64,000 bases of DNA from Bacteroidales bacterium (lineage in GTDB: Bacteria > Bacteroidota > Bacteroidia > Bacteroidales > WCHB1-69): NCBI GenBank assembly GCA_017394765.1, contig JAFPXF010000073.1, positions 1 through 64,000 of the forward strand. The letters run 5' to 3'. Shown piece after piece: positions 25,316 through 33,991 of the stretch. The notes beneath the pieces were generated by a model. That model had not been told where the DNA came from. It searched no databases and saw only the letters and a program-made list of their open reading frames with translations. The number at the start of each line of letters is the position of its first letter. Position 1 is the stretch's first letter. Position numbers and translations under genes: made by a program.

Positions 25316-26468
25316 CTCCTTTCGTCTTGAAAATGTCGCTCACTTTGTTGACGGCCTCGATTTTCGCGCTGTTCACCACCTCGGCGTAAATCTGGGTAGT
25401 TCTGATTTCCGTGTGGCCCAGCAGCTTGCTGACCGTGTACAGGTCAACTCCCGCGGTCAGGTTAAGGGTGGCAAACGTGTGCCGCGCCGTGTGGAATGTG
25501 ATGTTGCGGTCTGTTATCCCTGCCGCCTCCGTCCACCTGTGGATATGTTTGTTGACGATTCCGTGTGAGGGGAGTGTGAACACAAACTCCTCTCTGTCGG
25601 CTCTCGGAGGCAGATTCTCGACCGCCGCATCCGACAGCGGCAAATACAGGGGCTCGGATGTCTTCTGCTGGTAGATCTCCACCATGGGTGTCTTGTTGAC
25701 CGTCTTGATGTGCTTCCATTGCAGGTTTTTGATGTCGCACAGCCTCAACCCGCAGAAGCAGCTGAACAGGAAGGCGGAACGGACATCCTTGTTCATTTCG
25801 CATTCCGTCTCCATCAAGGTCTTCACCTCCTCGATGGTCAGGTAGGTGCGTTTCGTCTTGGCGCGGGTGAGCTTGTCGCTCCTCTCCAGAAGCCAGCAGG
25901 GGTTGGACGGTATCAGTTCGCGTTTGAACGCCACGTTCAGGATGGACACCACTATCCGCGAATATATGGAGGCCGTGTTGGCGCTCAGCTTCTGGCCGTT
26001 CGCCTGGAGACAATCGTTTTTCAGATAATTGTTGAAACCTTGGACGAACTTCTTGTCCACATCGCACAGCCGTACATCCTTGCCCCCGTATTTCAGGAGC
26101 ATTTCCCCGACTCTTCGGGCCACGCTTCTCAAACTGCGGCTCTTCGTCTCCAGCGACTTCTGGTATTCCTCAAGCCACACGCTCAAGAGGATTTTCCCTT
26201 TGTGCTTGTTGATTCCCGCCTTCCCCATAGTCAGCTCCTCGATCCGTTTGGCCTTGATTGCCGTTGCCGCCTCCAGTGTCGTGCGGTTCTGGATTCTGTC
26301 GGCGGGCGTCCGTTCGGGGATGAGGTAAAGCCGCAGGAACTCCTTCGGCTGTCGTTTGCCGTCCGTGTAGGTGTCCAGATAGATGCTCCGGTTCCCGTTC
26401 GCCAGTTCCTTGAATCTGATTCTCACCGGCTCCTTGACTTTCTGATACTGTTTCTTTGCCATAGACAT
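25299..26468 (-). CDS. site-specific tyrosine integrase of the mobile element
   Basis: This 389-residue integrase has an N-terminal arm-binding domain (about 12-75, with RIRFKELANGNRSIYLDTY), a SAM-like core-binding domain (about 92-195) and a catalytic domain with Arg242 (CGLRLCDI), Lys269 (QQKTSEP), His326 and Arg329 (HTARH), His352 (LLGHT) and Tyr361 (IYAEV). This is the form found in Bacteroidales conjugative and mobilisable elements. It begins the five-gene unit, with its own promoter at 26487-26494, so the element end should lie just beyond 26.5 kb. No tRNA gene or clear attachment repeat is visible. It differs in size and domains from the recombinase at 17773. Confidence 0.9.
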   Translation of the reverse strand: MSMAKKQYQKVKEPVRIRFKELANGNRSIYLDTYTDGKRQPKEFLRLYLIPERTPADRIQNRTTLEAATAIKAKRIEELTMGKAGINKHKGKILLSVWLEEYQKSLETKSRSLRSVARRVGEMLLKYGGKDVRLCDVDKKFVQGFNNYLKNDCLQANGQKLSANTASIYSRIVVSILNVAFKRELIPSNPCWLLERSDKLTRAKTKRTYLTIEEVKTLMETECEMNKDVRSAFLFSCFCGLRLCDIKNLQWKHIKTVNKTPMVEIYQQKTSEPLYLPLSDAAVENLPPRADREEFVFTLPSHGIVNKHIHRWTEAAGITDRNITFHTARHTFATLNLTAGVDLYTVSKLLGHTEIRTTQIYAEVVNSAKIEAVNKVSDIFKTKGGDDED

Positions 26469-26486
26469 TCACTTTTAAATCGTCGG

Positions 26487-26494
26487 CAAAGATA
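26487..26494 (-). promoter_or_regulatory. -7 promoter element of the integrase unit
   Basis: The minus strand reads TATCTTTG followed by CCGACG, matching TAnnTTTG. The predicted transcription start is about 12 bases before the integrase ATG. Confidence 0.6.
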
Positions 26495-26645
26495 AAATTT
26501 ATTTCAATACAGGGGACAAACAAGGTACAAAAATAATCAAAAAAAGGTCATATAAGCGAAAACAAGAAAACAGCCTGCTATATGTAATATGTTGATATAT
26601 AGTTGTTTTAGTTGTTCTTGTTTGTTTTTGTTTGAGTTATTGAAT

Positions 26646-26737
26646 TTGTGTGGGGTTATTGAGAGGGTGTCGGTGCCGCCGTTCCACCCCCACACGGCGC
26701 TCCTTCGTCGCTTGTGTGGGGTTATTGAGAGGGTGTC
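26646..26737 (+). repeat. two perfect 26 bp direct repeats
   Basis: The unit at 26646-26671 recurs at 26712-26737; it contains GTGTGGGGTTATTGAGAGGG. The second copy with 16 upstream bases (from GCGCTCCTTCGTCGC) recurs on the other strand at about 57090-57130, with two differences over the shared 40 bases. It is a dispersed non-coding repeat rather than part of a gene. Confidence 0.75.
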
Positions 26738-26786
26738 CCTCCGGGACAATAGAGGAAAGATAATAGTTAAAAGTTTTCCTTGAGCA

Positions 26787-26905
26787 GCCCCGGCAGGGGC
26801 AAGAGCTCGGTAGCGCTGCAACCCCTGGGAGGGGTGCGTGCGCGGGAAAATCGTGGCGCGGGAGAAGGTTGAGACGAGGGTGTTCGTTGCTCGCCGCGAA
26901 ACGGG
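26787..26905. repeat. REP-like hairpins and a repeat fragment shared with 57 kb
   Basis: The small hairpins GCCCC-GGCA-GGGGC (26787-26800) and ACCCC-TGGGA-GGGGT (26821-26835) resemble Bacteroidales extragenic palindromes. Downstream, GTTGCTCGCCGCGAAA (about 26887-26902) also occurs on the other strand at about 57075-57090, next to the other shared repeat. Confidence 0.5.
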
Positions 26906-26929
26906 AGTGGTGTTCGACGAGCCTGCGTG

Positions 26930-27171
26930 AGGGATTGCAGCGGAAATGATTTTGGTGGGAATGCGTGCCGTGGCGAGACGATGGTTCCGCTTGACACTTC
27001 GCGTCTCGCGGAATGGTGCTGGGTTCTAAGCCAAAATCATTGGAGCGGAAAGCCCGACGGCGCGGCGGCATTTAATGGTGTATGCGAATGCAACATGATT
27101 CCGCGCCGCCGCGCCGGCACGCCCAAATAAAAAAAGATGAAGAAAATCTGATTTGTGCCATCAGGTATATA
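26930..27171. other. highly structured GC-rich intergenic region
   Basis: Nested inverted repeats are present: AATGATTTTGG (26945-26955) with CCAAAATCATT (27030-27040); inside it GCGAGACG (26972-26979) with CGTCTCGC (27001-27008); then a GC-only stem GCGCGGCGGC (27061-27070) with GCCGCCGCGC (27106-27115). GCAGCGGAAA and GGAGCGGAAAG occur at matching places of the first structure. The last 20 bases (27152-27171) match the terminal repeat of the small element at 57 kb. It could be a structured RNA, a recombination site or a folded repeat. The whole 26470-27313 gap holds no convincing gene. Confidence 0.45.
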
Positions 27172-27240
27172 ATTCCCTTTATTTTTTCAAGTGTTTTTTT
27201 CCAAAATACTCTTTTTTGTTCTTGTTTCTTAATTATTTTG

Positions 27241-27248
27241 TATATTTG
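27241..27248 (+). promoter_or_regulatory. -7 promoter element for the T9SS gene at 27314
   Basis: TATATTTG followed by CAGCC matches TAnnTTTG. A TTG lies 16 bases upstream and TTTG 22 bases upstream as possible -33 partners. The leader is about 60 bases. Confidence 0.65.
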
Positions 27249-27313
27249 CAGCCTGTTGGAAAAGTGTGCAAGATTGTTGCCAAAACTTGTAAGTAATTAA
27301 TACTTAATATGAT

Positions 27314-29164
27314 ATGAAAAACAAATTTTTACTTTTGCTGATTATTGCGATGAGTTTGTCGCAGGTGGGCCTTGAGGCCCAGACCGTCCACAATGGCACT
27401 CCGCCCACATTCATGACGTTCACGGCGCCATACGTGAAATGCCGCTACGGCACGCAGTGGTGCTCGTGCGACCCGTCGAACACGATGTGGACCTGTTCCG
27501 GCAACAACCCGAACAACTGGACGGCCTCTACCTACAGCGGCACGGCCAACAATGCCACCAACGGCATCCTGACCCCGACAAGCACCAATTGGAGCCATCG
27601 TTTTGTGACGTCCCACACGGCCACGGACCCCTGCATGTGCTACCAGACCGGCAACAATACCTATGTGCAGGCCCATGTGCTGCCAGAGGGCGGCTGGGAT
27701 CTGGAGCCGAGCACGCTCTACGACCCCATCGACACGGTGATACAGCTGGGCGGCCCTGTCGAACAGGGCAAGAAAAGCCAGTCCATCGAGTATTGGTTCC
27801 GCCCCGACACCACCAAGTCTGTGCTGTTGGTGATGCTGGCTTTCGCCACGGAGGCTTCCAACCACCCCACCTATCAGAATGCCAAGTTCTATGTGGAAGT
27901 GATGGACTCCGCCTATAACCTGCTCAATCTGGGCTATTATCCGGACTTGAACGGCGTGCCCCAGAGTCAGGCACCTTTCCTGTGGCCGTATGCCCAATTC
28001 CTCTATGTGCCTATTTATGTGAATCCAAGTACGGGTGCCGGCAACTCCACCTGCCATCTGCCCTACTGCTTTGCCACGCCTGTGGGATACGACTATTATG
28101 GCACGAACGACGAGAACAAGGCTTTTGAGGTGACGGAATGTCCATACGCCCAGTTCTCGAGCCAGGTTCCTGTATCCCATTCTCCTATCGGCTGCCAGTG
28201 GTTCAAATACACTCAGATCGCGTTCGACCTCCGCGGCGCTGCCCGCCAGCACAAGACGGTCATCTTCCGCGTGCGGGCGCAGTCGTGCGTGATGAACTTC
28301 CACTGGGCCTACGGTTATTTCACCGCAAAGCTCATTGACGGACATATTAATGTCAGCGCCTGCGGCGACAATGAGGTATGGCTCTCCGTGCCCAATGGCT
28401 TCAGTGAGAACTCATACGTCTGGTATGCGGGCGCCAGCGCCGACTCCGCAGTGCGTGTGGAGCGTTACGACGGCTTGCACAACCTTTTCCTGAACTATGC
28501 CAATGGCGACGTGATCCAACCCTATTATCGTTGCGAAGTGCGTACCCAGGCCGGCGTGCCCATCGTGTACGAAGGCCATGTGAACGGTTATCACGACCTG
28601 GACGGCTGTTTCACATACGAACAGATAACGGCCGACCAATACGGCTATCAGGTCCGCTTCAGCAATTGCACCCAATATACGGAATATGCATTTGATCCCT
28701 CCACAGGCGGGTTTGCCCCGCAGGCTTCCGGCACACCGGTGGTGGACTGGGACTTCGGGGACGGCACCCAGCACTCCTCGTCCATGAACCCCATCCACAA
28801 TTATGACACCATGGGGGTCTATCGTGTGCAGATGGTTGTCAGCGCGGCCAATGGCGAATGCCCCGACACCATTGTCAATTACATCAGTGTGGATTCCGTG
28901 CCGCATGTCGGCATCGACGACCGCACGGCAGATGCGGGCGTGACCCTGCATCCCAACCCCACGACGGGAATGGTGACGTTAGAGACGCCGGGCGACAACA
29001 TCTCCGAGGTGCTCCTCTTCGACCTGAAGGGCTCCCTGCTGCACCGCTATCCCGCCGAAGGGACGCAGCTGCAGCTTGATCTCTCCGGCCGCCCTGCCGG
29101 CACCTACCTGCTCAAGGTGATGACCGCCCGCGGCGAACAAACCATGAAAGTTGTGAAACAATAA
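27314..29164 (+). CDS. T9SS type A secreted protein with PKD domain
   Basis: The protein has 616 residues. The signal peptide is cut before QTVHNG. The N-terminal 360 residues form a domain seen in two other secreted proteins of the window (29236 and 61844), marked by DTVIQLGG, a PDTTKSVLLVMLAFA strand, and near its end a Cys-x-Met-...-His-Trp-Ala-Tyr-Gly-Tyr-Phe motif. A PKD domain follows at about 475-530 (VVDWDFGDGTQHSSSMNPIH). The last 75 residues are a T9SS type A sorting domain (LHPNPTTGMVTLE to MKVVKQ). It is probably attached to or released from the cell surface. No catalytic site is seen. The next gene, 71 bases on, is a related protein with the other sorting type. Confidence 0.85.
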   Translation: MKNKFLLLLIIAMSLSQVGLEAQTVHNGTPPTFMTFTAPYVKCRYGTQWCSCDPSNTMWTCSGNNPNNWTASTYSGTANNATNGILTPTSTNWSHRFVTSHTATDPCMCYQTGNNTYVQAHVLPEGGWDLEPSTLYDPIDTVIQLGGPVEQGKKSQSIEYWFRPDTTKSVLLVMLAFATEASNHPTYQNAKFYVEVMDSAYNLLNLGYYPDLNGVPQSQAPFLWPYAQFLYVPIYVNPSTGAGNSTCHLPYCFATPVGYDYYGTNDENKAFEVTECPYAQFSSQVPVSHSPIGCQWFKYTQIAFDLRGAARQHKTVIFRVRAQSCVMNFHWAYGYFTAKLIDGHINVSACGDNEVWLSVPNGFSENSYVWYAGASADSAVRVERYDGLHNLFLNYANGDVIQPYYRCEVRTQAGVPIVYEGHVNGYHDLDGCFTYEQITADQYGYQVRFSNCTQYTEYAFDPSTGGFAPQASGTPVVDWDFGDGTQHSSSMNPIHNYDTMGVYRVQMVVSAANGECPDTIVNYISVDSVPHVGIDDRTADAGVTLHPNPTTGMVTLETPGDNISEVLLFDLKGSLLHRYPAEGTQLQLDLSGRPAGTYLLKVMTARGEQTMKVVKQ

Positions 29165-29235
29165 TTTTTTTTTGCAACATTTCAAAATGAAAATCGTTTA
29201 TGGAATGTTTTTAACTCTGAAAAAATCATGTTACT

Positions 29236-31644
29236 ATGAAAAATAAATTATTGTCATTTTTATGGGTTTTGATGTTGACTTTGTTTGGGACGATGCCTCT
29301 CTTTGCCCAAAGCACCATCCATCAGGGATCGCCTACCTCCTTTATGTTCATTCCGGGGAACGGTGGAAACATCGGCACGAACAGTTGGGTGCAGGCCAAG
29401 TACAACACCAGCGGATATCAAGCGCCGAACTCAGTCGGGGTGGAGGGGAGCGTGGCCACCACCTTCGACGGCAGCGGCAACCATAGCCACGCCTTTGTCA
29501 AACGAAATCCTAACGGATCGAACCAGACAGAGTGTACCACCTGTTATCCATCGCCAACTTATAACCAATTCAGGCCTATTCTGGCTCCCAAATGGGATGG
29601 CAGCCCTGGCTACGAGGACACCGTCATTCAACTGGGCTGCAGGCAAAGTTACGGCGATCACTCACATGCCATGATATACACATTTGTGCCGGATACGGTC
29701 AATCCCGTATTGTTGCTGCAGTATATGTTGGCTGCTGAAAACAAATTGTCCGGTGGTCACGACTTCAGCGGAAACCCTTTTATTGACATCAAAGTGACAA
29801 ATGCCAACACTGGGCAGCTCCTCAATTTGGGGCACTACCCGAATGATTACTACACGAACTTTGTCCAGACAAGCACAGGCACGAATGCCTTTGACTTCAA
29901 TGCCACTGTGAACGGCAATTTCGGGCCGCACGGAGTGTGGAATCCGGACGATTATTCAGACAATCCCAATTATCAAGGTAACAGTTCGTGGCCTTATTCC
30001 CGTTATTTCTTCATCGCCCCGGGATCCGGTGGCACCAGTCCGCGCCGCTTGGAGATGACCCCCTGCTGGGCGGAGATGAAGGACTATTCCTCTGTGATGC
30101 GACCGGAGTTTTGCCCGAGAAGTAACGCTAACTGCACGAGTGATATTTCCAGTGATGCTCCCACGGTGGTGCATTACCGTTGGAATGTGGTGGCCTTCAA
30201 CTTGACCGAGCAGGCCCGGCAGGGCATACCCGTGAAACTCAGTTTGGAACAATATGGCTGCACCTATACGGCTCACTGGGCAGAATTGTATTATACAGTA
30301 AAGATGGTGCCGGGCGATGTCAAGGCCGATGCCTGTAACTCGGACACTGCCATTACCCTGGAAGTCCCTTGGGGGTTCAAGTCATACCTTTGGTGCCATG
30401 GCCTTGACGAAAACGGTATAAGATATCCGCATACGGATGCCAACGGGAACATGTCTGAAGGTCAAACGCTTGTGCTGAACCGTAACAATGAAGCCATCTG
30501 GCCCTACTATTGCTGCCTGATGGAGTCGTACACGGGCGTGCCTTTCGTATATAAGGCGTACTTTAAAATCTTTGACTTGCAGTCGCGTGTGTCCATATAC
30601 CAGATTAACAACGAGGATTGCTCCATCACCTTCCATTTCGCGGACTCCAGTATCGCGAGTAAGCTTACGCCTACGGTCCAGAACGGGGAGCCCACCGGAG
30701 GCTACGACACTACAAAATTGTTGGGTTCCCAGTATGAGCGTACCTGGCTCTACAAAACACCGACGGGTGTGGTGCGCGCATTCCCGCAAAACACGCATGA
30801 CTCAACTTTTGTCAAGACCTTTACAGCGGCAGAGTTGCAAGAATATGCGTACGTGGGACTCTACATTGAGAACGCGGAGGGGACGTGCAATACAATAGAT
30901 ACCGGCTGGGTCCGCCTTATGCCAGACTCGTCTTATGTTGAAGGAAGCGAGGGCCGCGACACCATCATCACCTGTGAGGAACGCATCGTCTATGACCCTG
31001 GCACTTTCGGGGATTTCTACACATGGACCTCTCCCGGAACCCGCACCGTCACATACCCCGGTGCCACCATATACGGTTGCGACAGCCTCGTCAAGGTGAC
31101 CTATATCATGCAGCAGCCCAAAGTCAACGAAGTCATCCCTTCCGTGGAGTATTGCGACGAGTTCAGCACCACACTTTCCGTGGATGCGACCGTGGATCCG
31201 GTGGCCTATCGATGGGCCTACTACTACCAGTCTGACACCACCTTCGAGGAGGGCGTTGACAACACCGCTCCCACCGTCACGGTGACCCGTCCGGGTACCT
31301 ACTCGGTGACGATCACCGACCAGTCGGGCTGTGAAGCCTCGGGTGAGGTTACGATTGATCCCTGCGAACCGTTTATCAACCTGCCCAGCGCCATCACCCC
31401 CTCCAGACCCGACGGCTTGAACGATTGTATTGAAGTGGTGCAGCGCAGCCTCCTTGAATCCCTGGAGTTCGCTGTCTATACCCGCACGGGCGAGCTTGTC
31501 TATTACACGAAAGACAAGGACTTCTGCTGGGATGGGACGGTCAATGGCAAACTCTATACCAACGTGACCTACATTTATGTGCTCCGGGTGAAGGACTACA
31601 ACGGAAAATCCTCCATGTTCAAGGGTACGGTGCTGGTCTTGTAG
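29236..31644 (+). CDS. T9SS type B secreted protein (gliding-motility-associated C-terminal domain)
   Basis: The protein has 802 residues. The signal peptide is cut before QSTIHQG. The N-terminal 370 residues share the domain of the preceding gene (DTVIQLGC, FVPDTVNPVLLLQYMLAAE, a CTYTAHWAELYYTVK end). Ig/PKD-like repeats follow (about 440-700), including ITCEERIVYDPGTFGDFYTW and a CDSLVKVTYIM segment. The C-terminus (INLPSAITPSRPDGLNDCIE to FKGTVLVL) is the type B, CHU_C-like sorting domain with its typical NLPSAITP-N/R-...-G-x-N opening; type B substrates need the T9SS plus PorP/SprF-like partners. It has its own start context 71 bases after the type A gene and may be cotranscribed with it. 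Function is otherwise unknown. Confidence 0.85.
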   Translation: MKNKLLSFLWVLMLTLFGTMPLFAQSTIHQGSPTSFMFIPGNGGNIGTNSWVQAKYNTSGYQAPNSVGVEGSVATTFDGSGNHSHAFVKRNPNGSNQTECTTCYPSPTYNQFRPILAPKWDGSPGYEDTVIQLGCRQSYGDHSHAMIYTFVPDTVNPVLLLQYMLAAENKLSGGHDFSGNPFIDIKVTNANTGQLLNLGHYPNDYYTNFVQTSTGTNAFDFNATVNGNFGPHGVWNPDDYSDNPNYQGNSSWPYSRYFFIAPGSGGTSPRRLEMTPCWAEMKDYSSVMRPEFCPRSNANCTSDISSDAPTVVHYRWNVVAFNLTEQARQGIPVKLSLEQYGCTYTAHWAELYYTVKMVPGDVKADACNSDTAITLEVPWGFKSYLWCHGLDENGIRYPHTDANGNMSEGQTLVLNRNNEAIWPYYCCLMESYTGVPFVYKAYFKIFDLQSRVSIYQINNEDCSITFHFADSSIASKLTPTVQNGEPTGGYDTTKLLGSQYERTWLYKTPTGVVRAFPQNTHDSTFVKTFTAAELQEYAYVGLYIENAEGTCNTIDTGWVRLMPDSSYVEGSEGRDTIITCEERIVYDPGTFGDFYTWTSPGTRTVTYPGATIYGCDSLVKVTYIMQQPKVNEVIPSVEYCDEFSTTLSVDATVDPVAYRWAYYYQSDTTFEEGVDNTAPTVTVTRPGTYSVTITDQSGCEASGEVTIDPCEPFINLPSAITPSRPDGLNDCIEVVQRSLLESLEFAVYTRTGELVYYTKDKDFCWDGTVNGKLYTNVTYIYVLRVKDYNGKSSMFKGTVLVL

Positions 31645-31676
31645 CACACATCCCTGTTCTGAAACCATAAATTATA

Positions 31677-32675
31677 ATGAAGAGTAACAAACTGTTTTTT
31701 TACCTGCTGCTTGCACTTTGTTGCGTATGCCAGACAGGTTGCGATAAGAAAAATAAAGCATCCAATAAAGAAACTACTCCAAAGCCGACGGTCACGCCGC
31801 CGGCTTTTGATATGGATTCCGCCTACCAATTTGTGAAGGCGCAGACTGATTTTGGGCCGCGCACATTGGGCAGTGCGGCACATGATGCCTGCCGGGACTA
31901 TCTGGTGGGGCAGTTGTCTGCATTTTGCGACACGGCATATACGCAGCCGTTCCCTGCGCGCACATACGACGGGAAGAGCTGGAATGCCGCCAATATCGTC
32001 GGCTCCTTCGCCCCTGAGAAGCGCGAGCGTGTCTTGCTTGCCGCCCATTGGGACTCGCGCCCCTTCGCTGACCATGACCCGAATCCGGCCAATCGCGACA
32101 AGGCCATTGACGGTGCCAACGACGGTGCTTCCGGCGTGGGTGTCCTTCTCGAAGTGGCCCGTCAGCTGCGGCAGCTCAATCCCGACGTGGGGGTCGATAT
32201 CGTCTTCTTTGATGCCGAGGATTATGGGCCCAAGGAGGGCGACAACGCCCCTCGGGGAGAATGGTGGGGACTCGGTGCCCAATATTGGGCCAAGACTCCG
32301 CATGTTGCTGGCTACAAGGCTCGCTATGGTATCCTGCTTGACATGGTAGGGGCTTCCAATGCCCGCTTCATGCAGGAGAGCTTCTCCGTGCGCTACGCCC
32401 AAAACGTGGTCGCCAAGGTGTGGGCCACCGCCTACGACCTGGGCCACGGAAGCTACTTCGTCAATCGCCCGGGCGGCATCATCACCGATGACCACTACTA
32501 TGTGAACACGATTGCCGGCATCCCCATGATCGACATCATCCACTACGACCCCTCCACCGGCACGGGATTCGCTCCTATGTGGCATACGGTTTCCGACAAT
32601 ATCGGGGCTATCGACAAGACCACCCTCGGCGTGGTCGGCACCACATTGCTCCAAGTGATTAAAAACGAACAATAA
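31677..32675 (+). CDS. M28-fold lipoprotein, probable glutaminyl-peptide cyclotransferase
   Basis: The protein has 332 residues. The lipobox QTGC places Cys22 as lipid anchor, so it works in the periplasm. The motif FGPRTLGSAAHDAC (59-72) is the signature of the glutaminyl-cyclase branch of family M28. Key residues by comparison with that branch are Asp149 (GANDGAS), Glu181-Asp182 (FFDAEDYG), Asp222 (LLDMVG) and Trp302-His303 (MWHTVSDN); His124 lies in AAHWDSR. These enzymes turn N-terminal Gln into pyroglutamate. All predicted signal peptidase I products in this window start with Gln, which fits. Its stop overlaps the aspartate kinase start by one base. An aminopeptidase of the same fold is the alternative. 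Confidence 0.8.
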   Translation: MKSNKLFFYLLLALCCVCQTGCDKKNKASNKETTPKPTVTPPAFDMDSAYQFVKAQTDFGPRTLGSAAHDACRDYLVGQLSAFCDTAYTQPFPARTYDGKSWNAANIVGSFAPEKRERVLLAAHWDSRPFADHDPNPANRDKAIDGANDGASGVGVLLEVARQLRQLNPDVGVDIVFFDAEDYGPKEGDNAPRGEWWGLGAQYWAKTPHVAGYKARYGILLDMVGASNARFMQESFSVRYAQNVVAKVWATAYDLGHGSYFVNRPGGIITDDHYYVNTIAGIPMIDIIHYDPSTGTGFAPMWHTVSDNIGAIDKTTLGVVGTTLLQVIKNEQ

Positions 32676-33949
32676 TGAACGTCAAGGTCTTTAAATTCGG
32701 TGGCGCGTCTGTCAAGGACGCCCCGGCCATAGAGAATCTCTGCTCCATTTTGCGTCGCTATCCCAACGAACCTCTCGTTGTGGTCATCTCCGCGATGGGC
32801 AAGACCACCAATTTCTTAGAGCGGGTGCTCACCGCATACTATGAAACCCCGTCGGAAGTGCCGGCCCTCGTGGAGGAACTGCGGCGGCAGCACGAAAGCG
32901 TCTTGCGGCAGCTGTTGCCTGACCCCGCCAATGTGCTTGCCTCCTTGGAAGATCTGTTCCAGCAACTGCGTGTTCGCCTTTCCGTAAGCCCGTCGCAGAA
33001 CTACGACTACGATTACGACCAGATTGTGAGCTTCGGTGAACTGCTCTCCACGACACTGATTTCCGGTTATCTCAACCAAATGGGGGTTGCCAATCTTTGG
33101 TTGGATGCGCGTCGTCTGATGCGCACGGATGCCACTTTCCGCGAGGGACGCATCGATTGGGAAGTCACCAGCCAGCAAGTCAGTGCGGCCATGATGCCGA
33201 CGCTGCAAAAGGGTGGGGTGGTGCTGACCCAAGGCTTTGTCGGTGGCACGGCCGAGAACCTCGCCACCACGCTGGGGCGCGAGGGCTCTGACTATTCCGC
33301 GGCCATCATCGCCCATGTTCTGGATGCGGAGAGCGTCACCATCTGGAAAGACGTGCCCGGCTTGCTCAATGCCGACCCCAAACGCTTCTCCGATGCCGTC
33401 AAGCTGGACCGCATCCCCTACGAGGAGGCCTTGGAGCTTACCTTCTATGGCGCCTCCATTATCCACCCCAAAACACTCAAACCACTGCAAAACAAGCATA
33501 TACCGTTGTATGTCAAGTCGTTTTTTCACCCGGAAAAAGAAGGCAGCGTCATTACCAATTGCCGTCTTTCCACCGATGTGCCCTCCTACATCGTGAAAGA
33601 CAATCAGGTTTTGCTCACGCTTTTCCCAAAAGATTTCTCCTTCATGGGGGTGGAAAATCTCTCCAACATCTTCGCCTTATTGGCTCATTATCGTGTTAAA
33701 ATCAATATGATGCAGAACTCGGCCCTTAGCTTCTCCATTTGCACCGACAATGTTGGCAACCGCTTGAAAAAGTGCATTGCGGAGTTGCGCAAGTCGTATA
33801 AGGTGAAATACAACGACCCTGTACAGCTCATCACCATCCGCCATCACACTCCCGAGGCGGTGGAGAAGGCTGTCGGCGGCAAAAAGGTGCTGATGCGGCA
33901 GACCAGCCGCGCCACCATGCAGTTTGTCGTTTTACAGGGCAATGTATAA
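32675..33949 (+). CDS. lysC: aspartate kinase
   Basis: The protein has 424 residues. The N-terminal KVFKFGGASVKDAPAIENL is the nucleotide/phosphate-binding start of aspartokinases. SFGELLSTTLISGYLNQ, VVLTQGFVGGTAENLATTLGREGSDYSAA and IWKDVPGLLNADPK follow in family order, and ACT-type regulatory segments form the last 130 residues (VLLTLFPKDFSFMGVENLSN). It phosphorylates aspartate, the first step to lysine, diaminopimelate, threonine and methionine. It is a stand-alone kinase without a fused homoserine dehydrogenase. The start overlaps the preceding stop (TAATG), so the two are cotranslated. DapB of the same pathway is encoded at 50752. The C-terminal ACT part is more diverged than usual, so feedback behaviour cannot be predicted. 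Confidence 0.92.
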   Translation: MNVKVFKFGGASVKDAPAIENLCSILRRYPNEPLVVVISAMGKTTNFLERVLTAYYETPSEVPALVEELRRQHESVLRQLLPDPANVLASLEDLFQQLRVRLSVSPSQNYDYDYDQIVSFGELLSTTLISGYLNQMGVANLWLDARRLMRTDATFREGRIDWEVTSQQVSAAMMPTLQKGGVVLTQGFVGGTAENLATTLGREGSDYSAAIIAHVLDAESVTIWKDVPGLLNADPKRFSDAVKLDRIPYEEALELTFYGASIIHPKTLKPLQNKHIPLYVKSFFHPEKEGSVITNCRLSTDVPSYIVKDNQVLLTLFPKDFSFMGVENLSNIFALLAHYRVKINMMQNSALSFSICTDNVGNRLKKCIAELRKSYKVKYNDPVQLITIRHHTPEAVEKAVGGKKVLMRQTSRATMQFVVLQGNV

Positions 33950-33963
33950 CGGCATATTTTTTG

Positions 33964-33971
33964 TATCTTTG
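33964..33971 (+). promoter_or_regulatory. -7 promoter element before the small lipoprotein and tyrS
   Basis: TATCTTTG followed by CAGC matches TAnnTTTG. The predicted leader is about 15 bases to ATG 33992. Confidence 0.65.
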
Positions 33972-33991
33972 CAGCTTCTAAAATTAATCCT

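Noticed and set aside
26646..26737. CRISPR array
   Set aside because: Only two copies of the 26 bp unit, spaced by 40 bases, no further copies in line and no cas genes; the unit also occurs in the small element at 57 kb.
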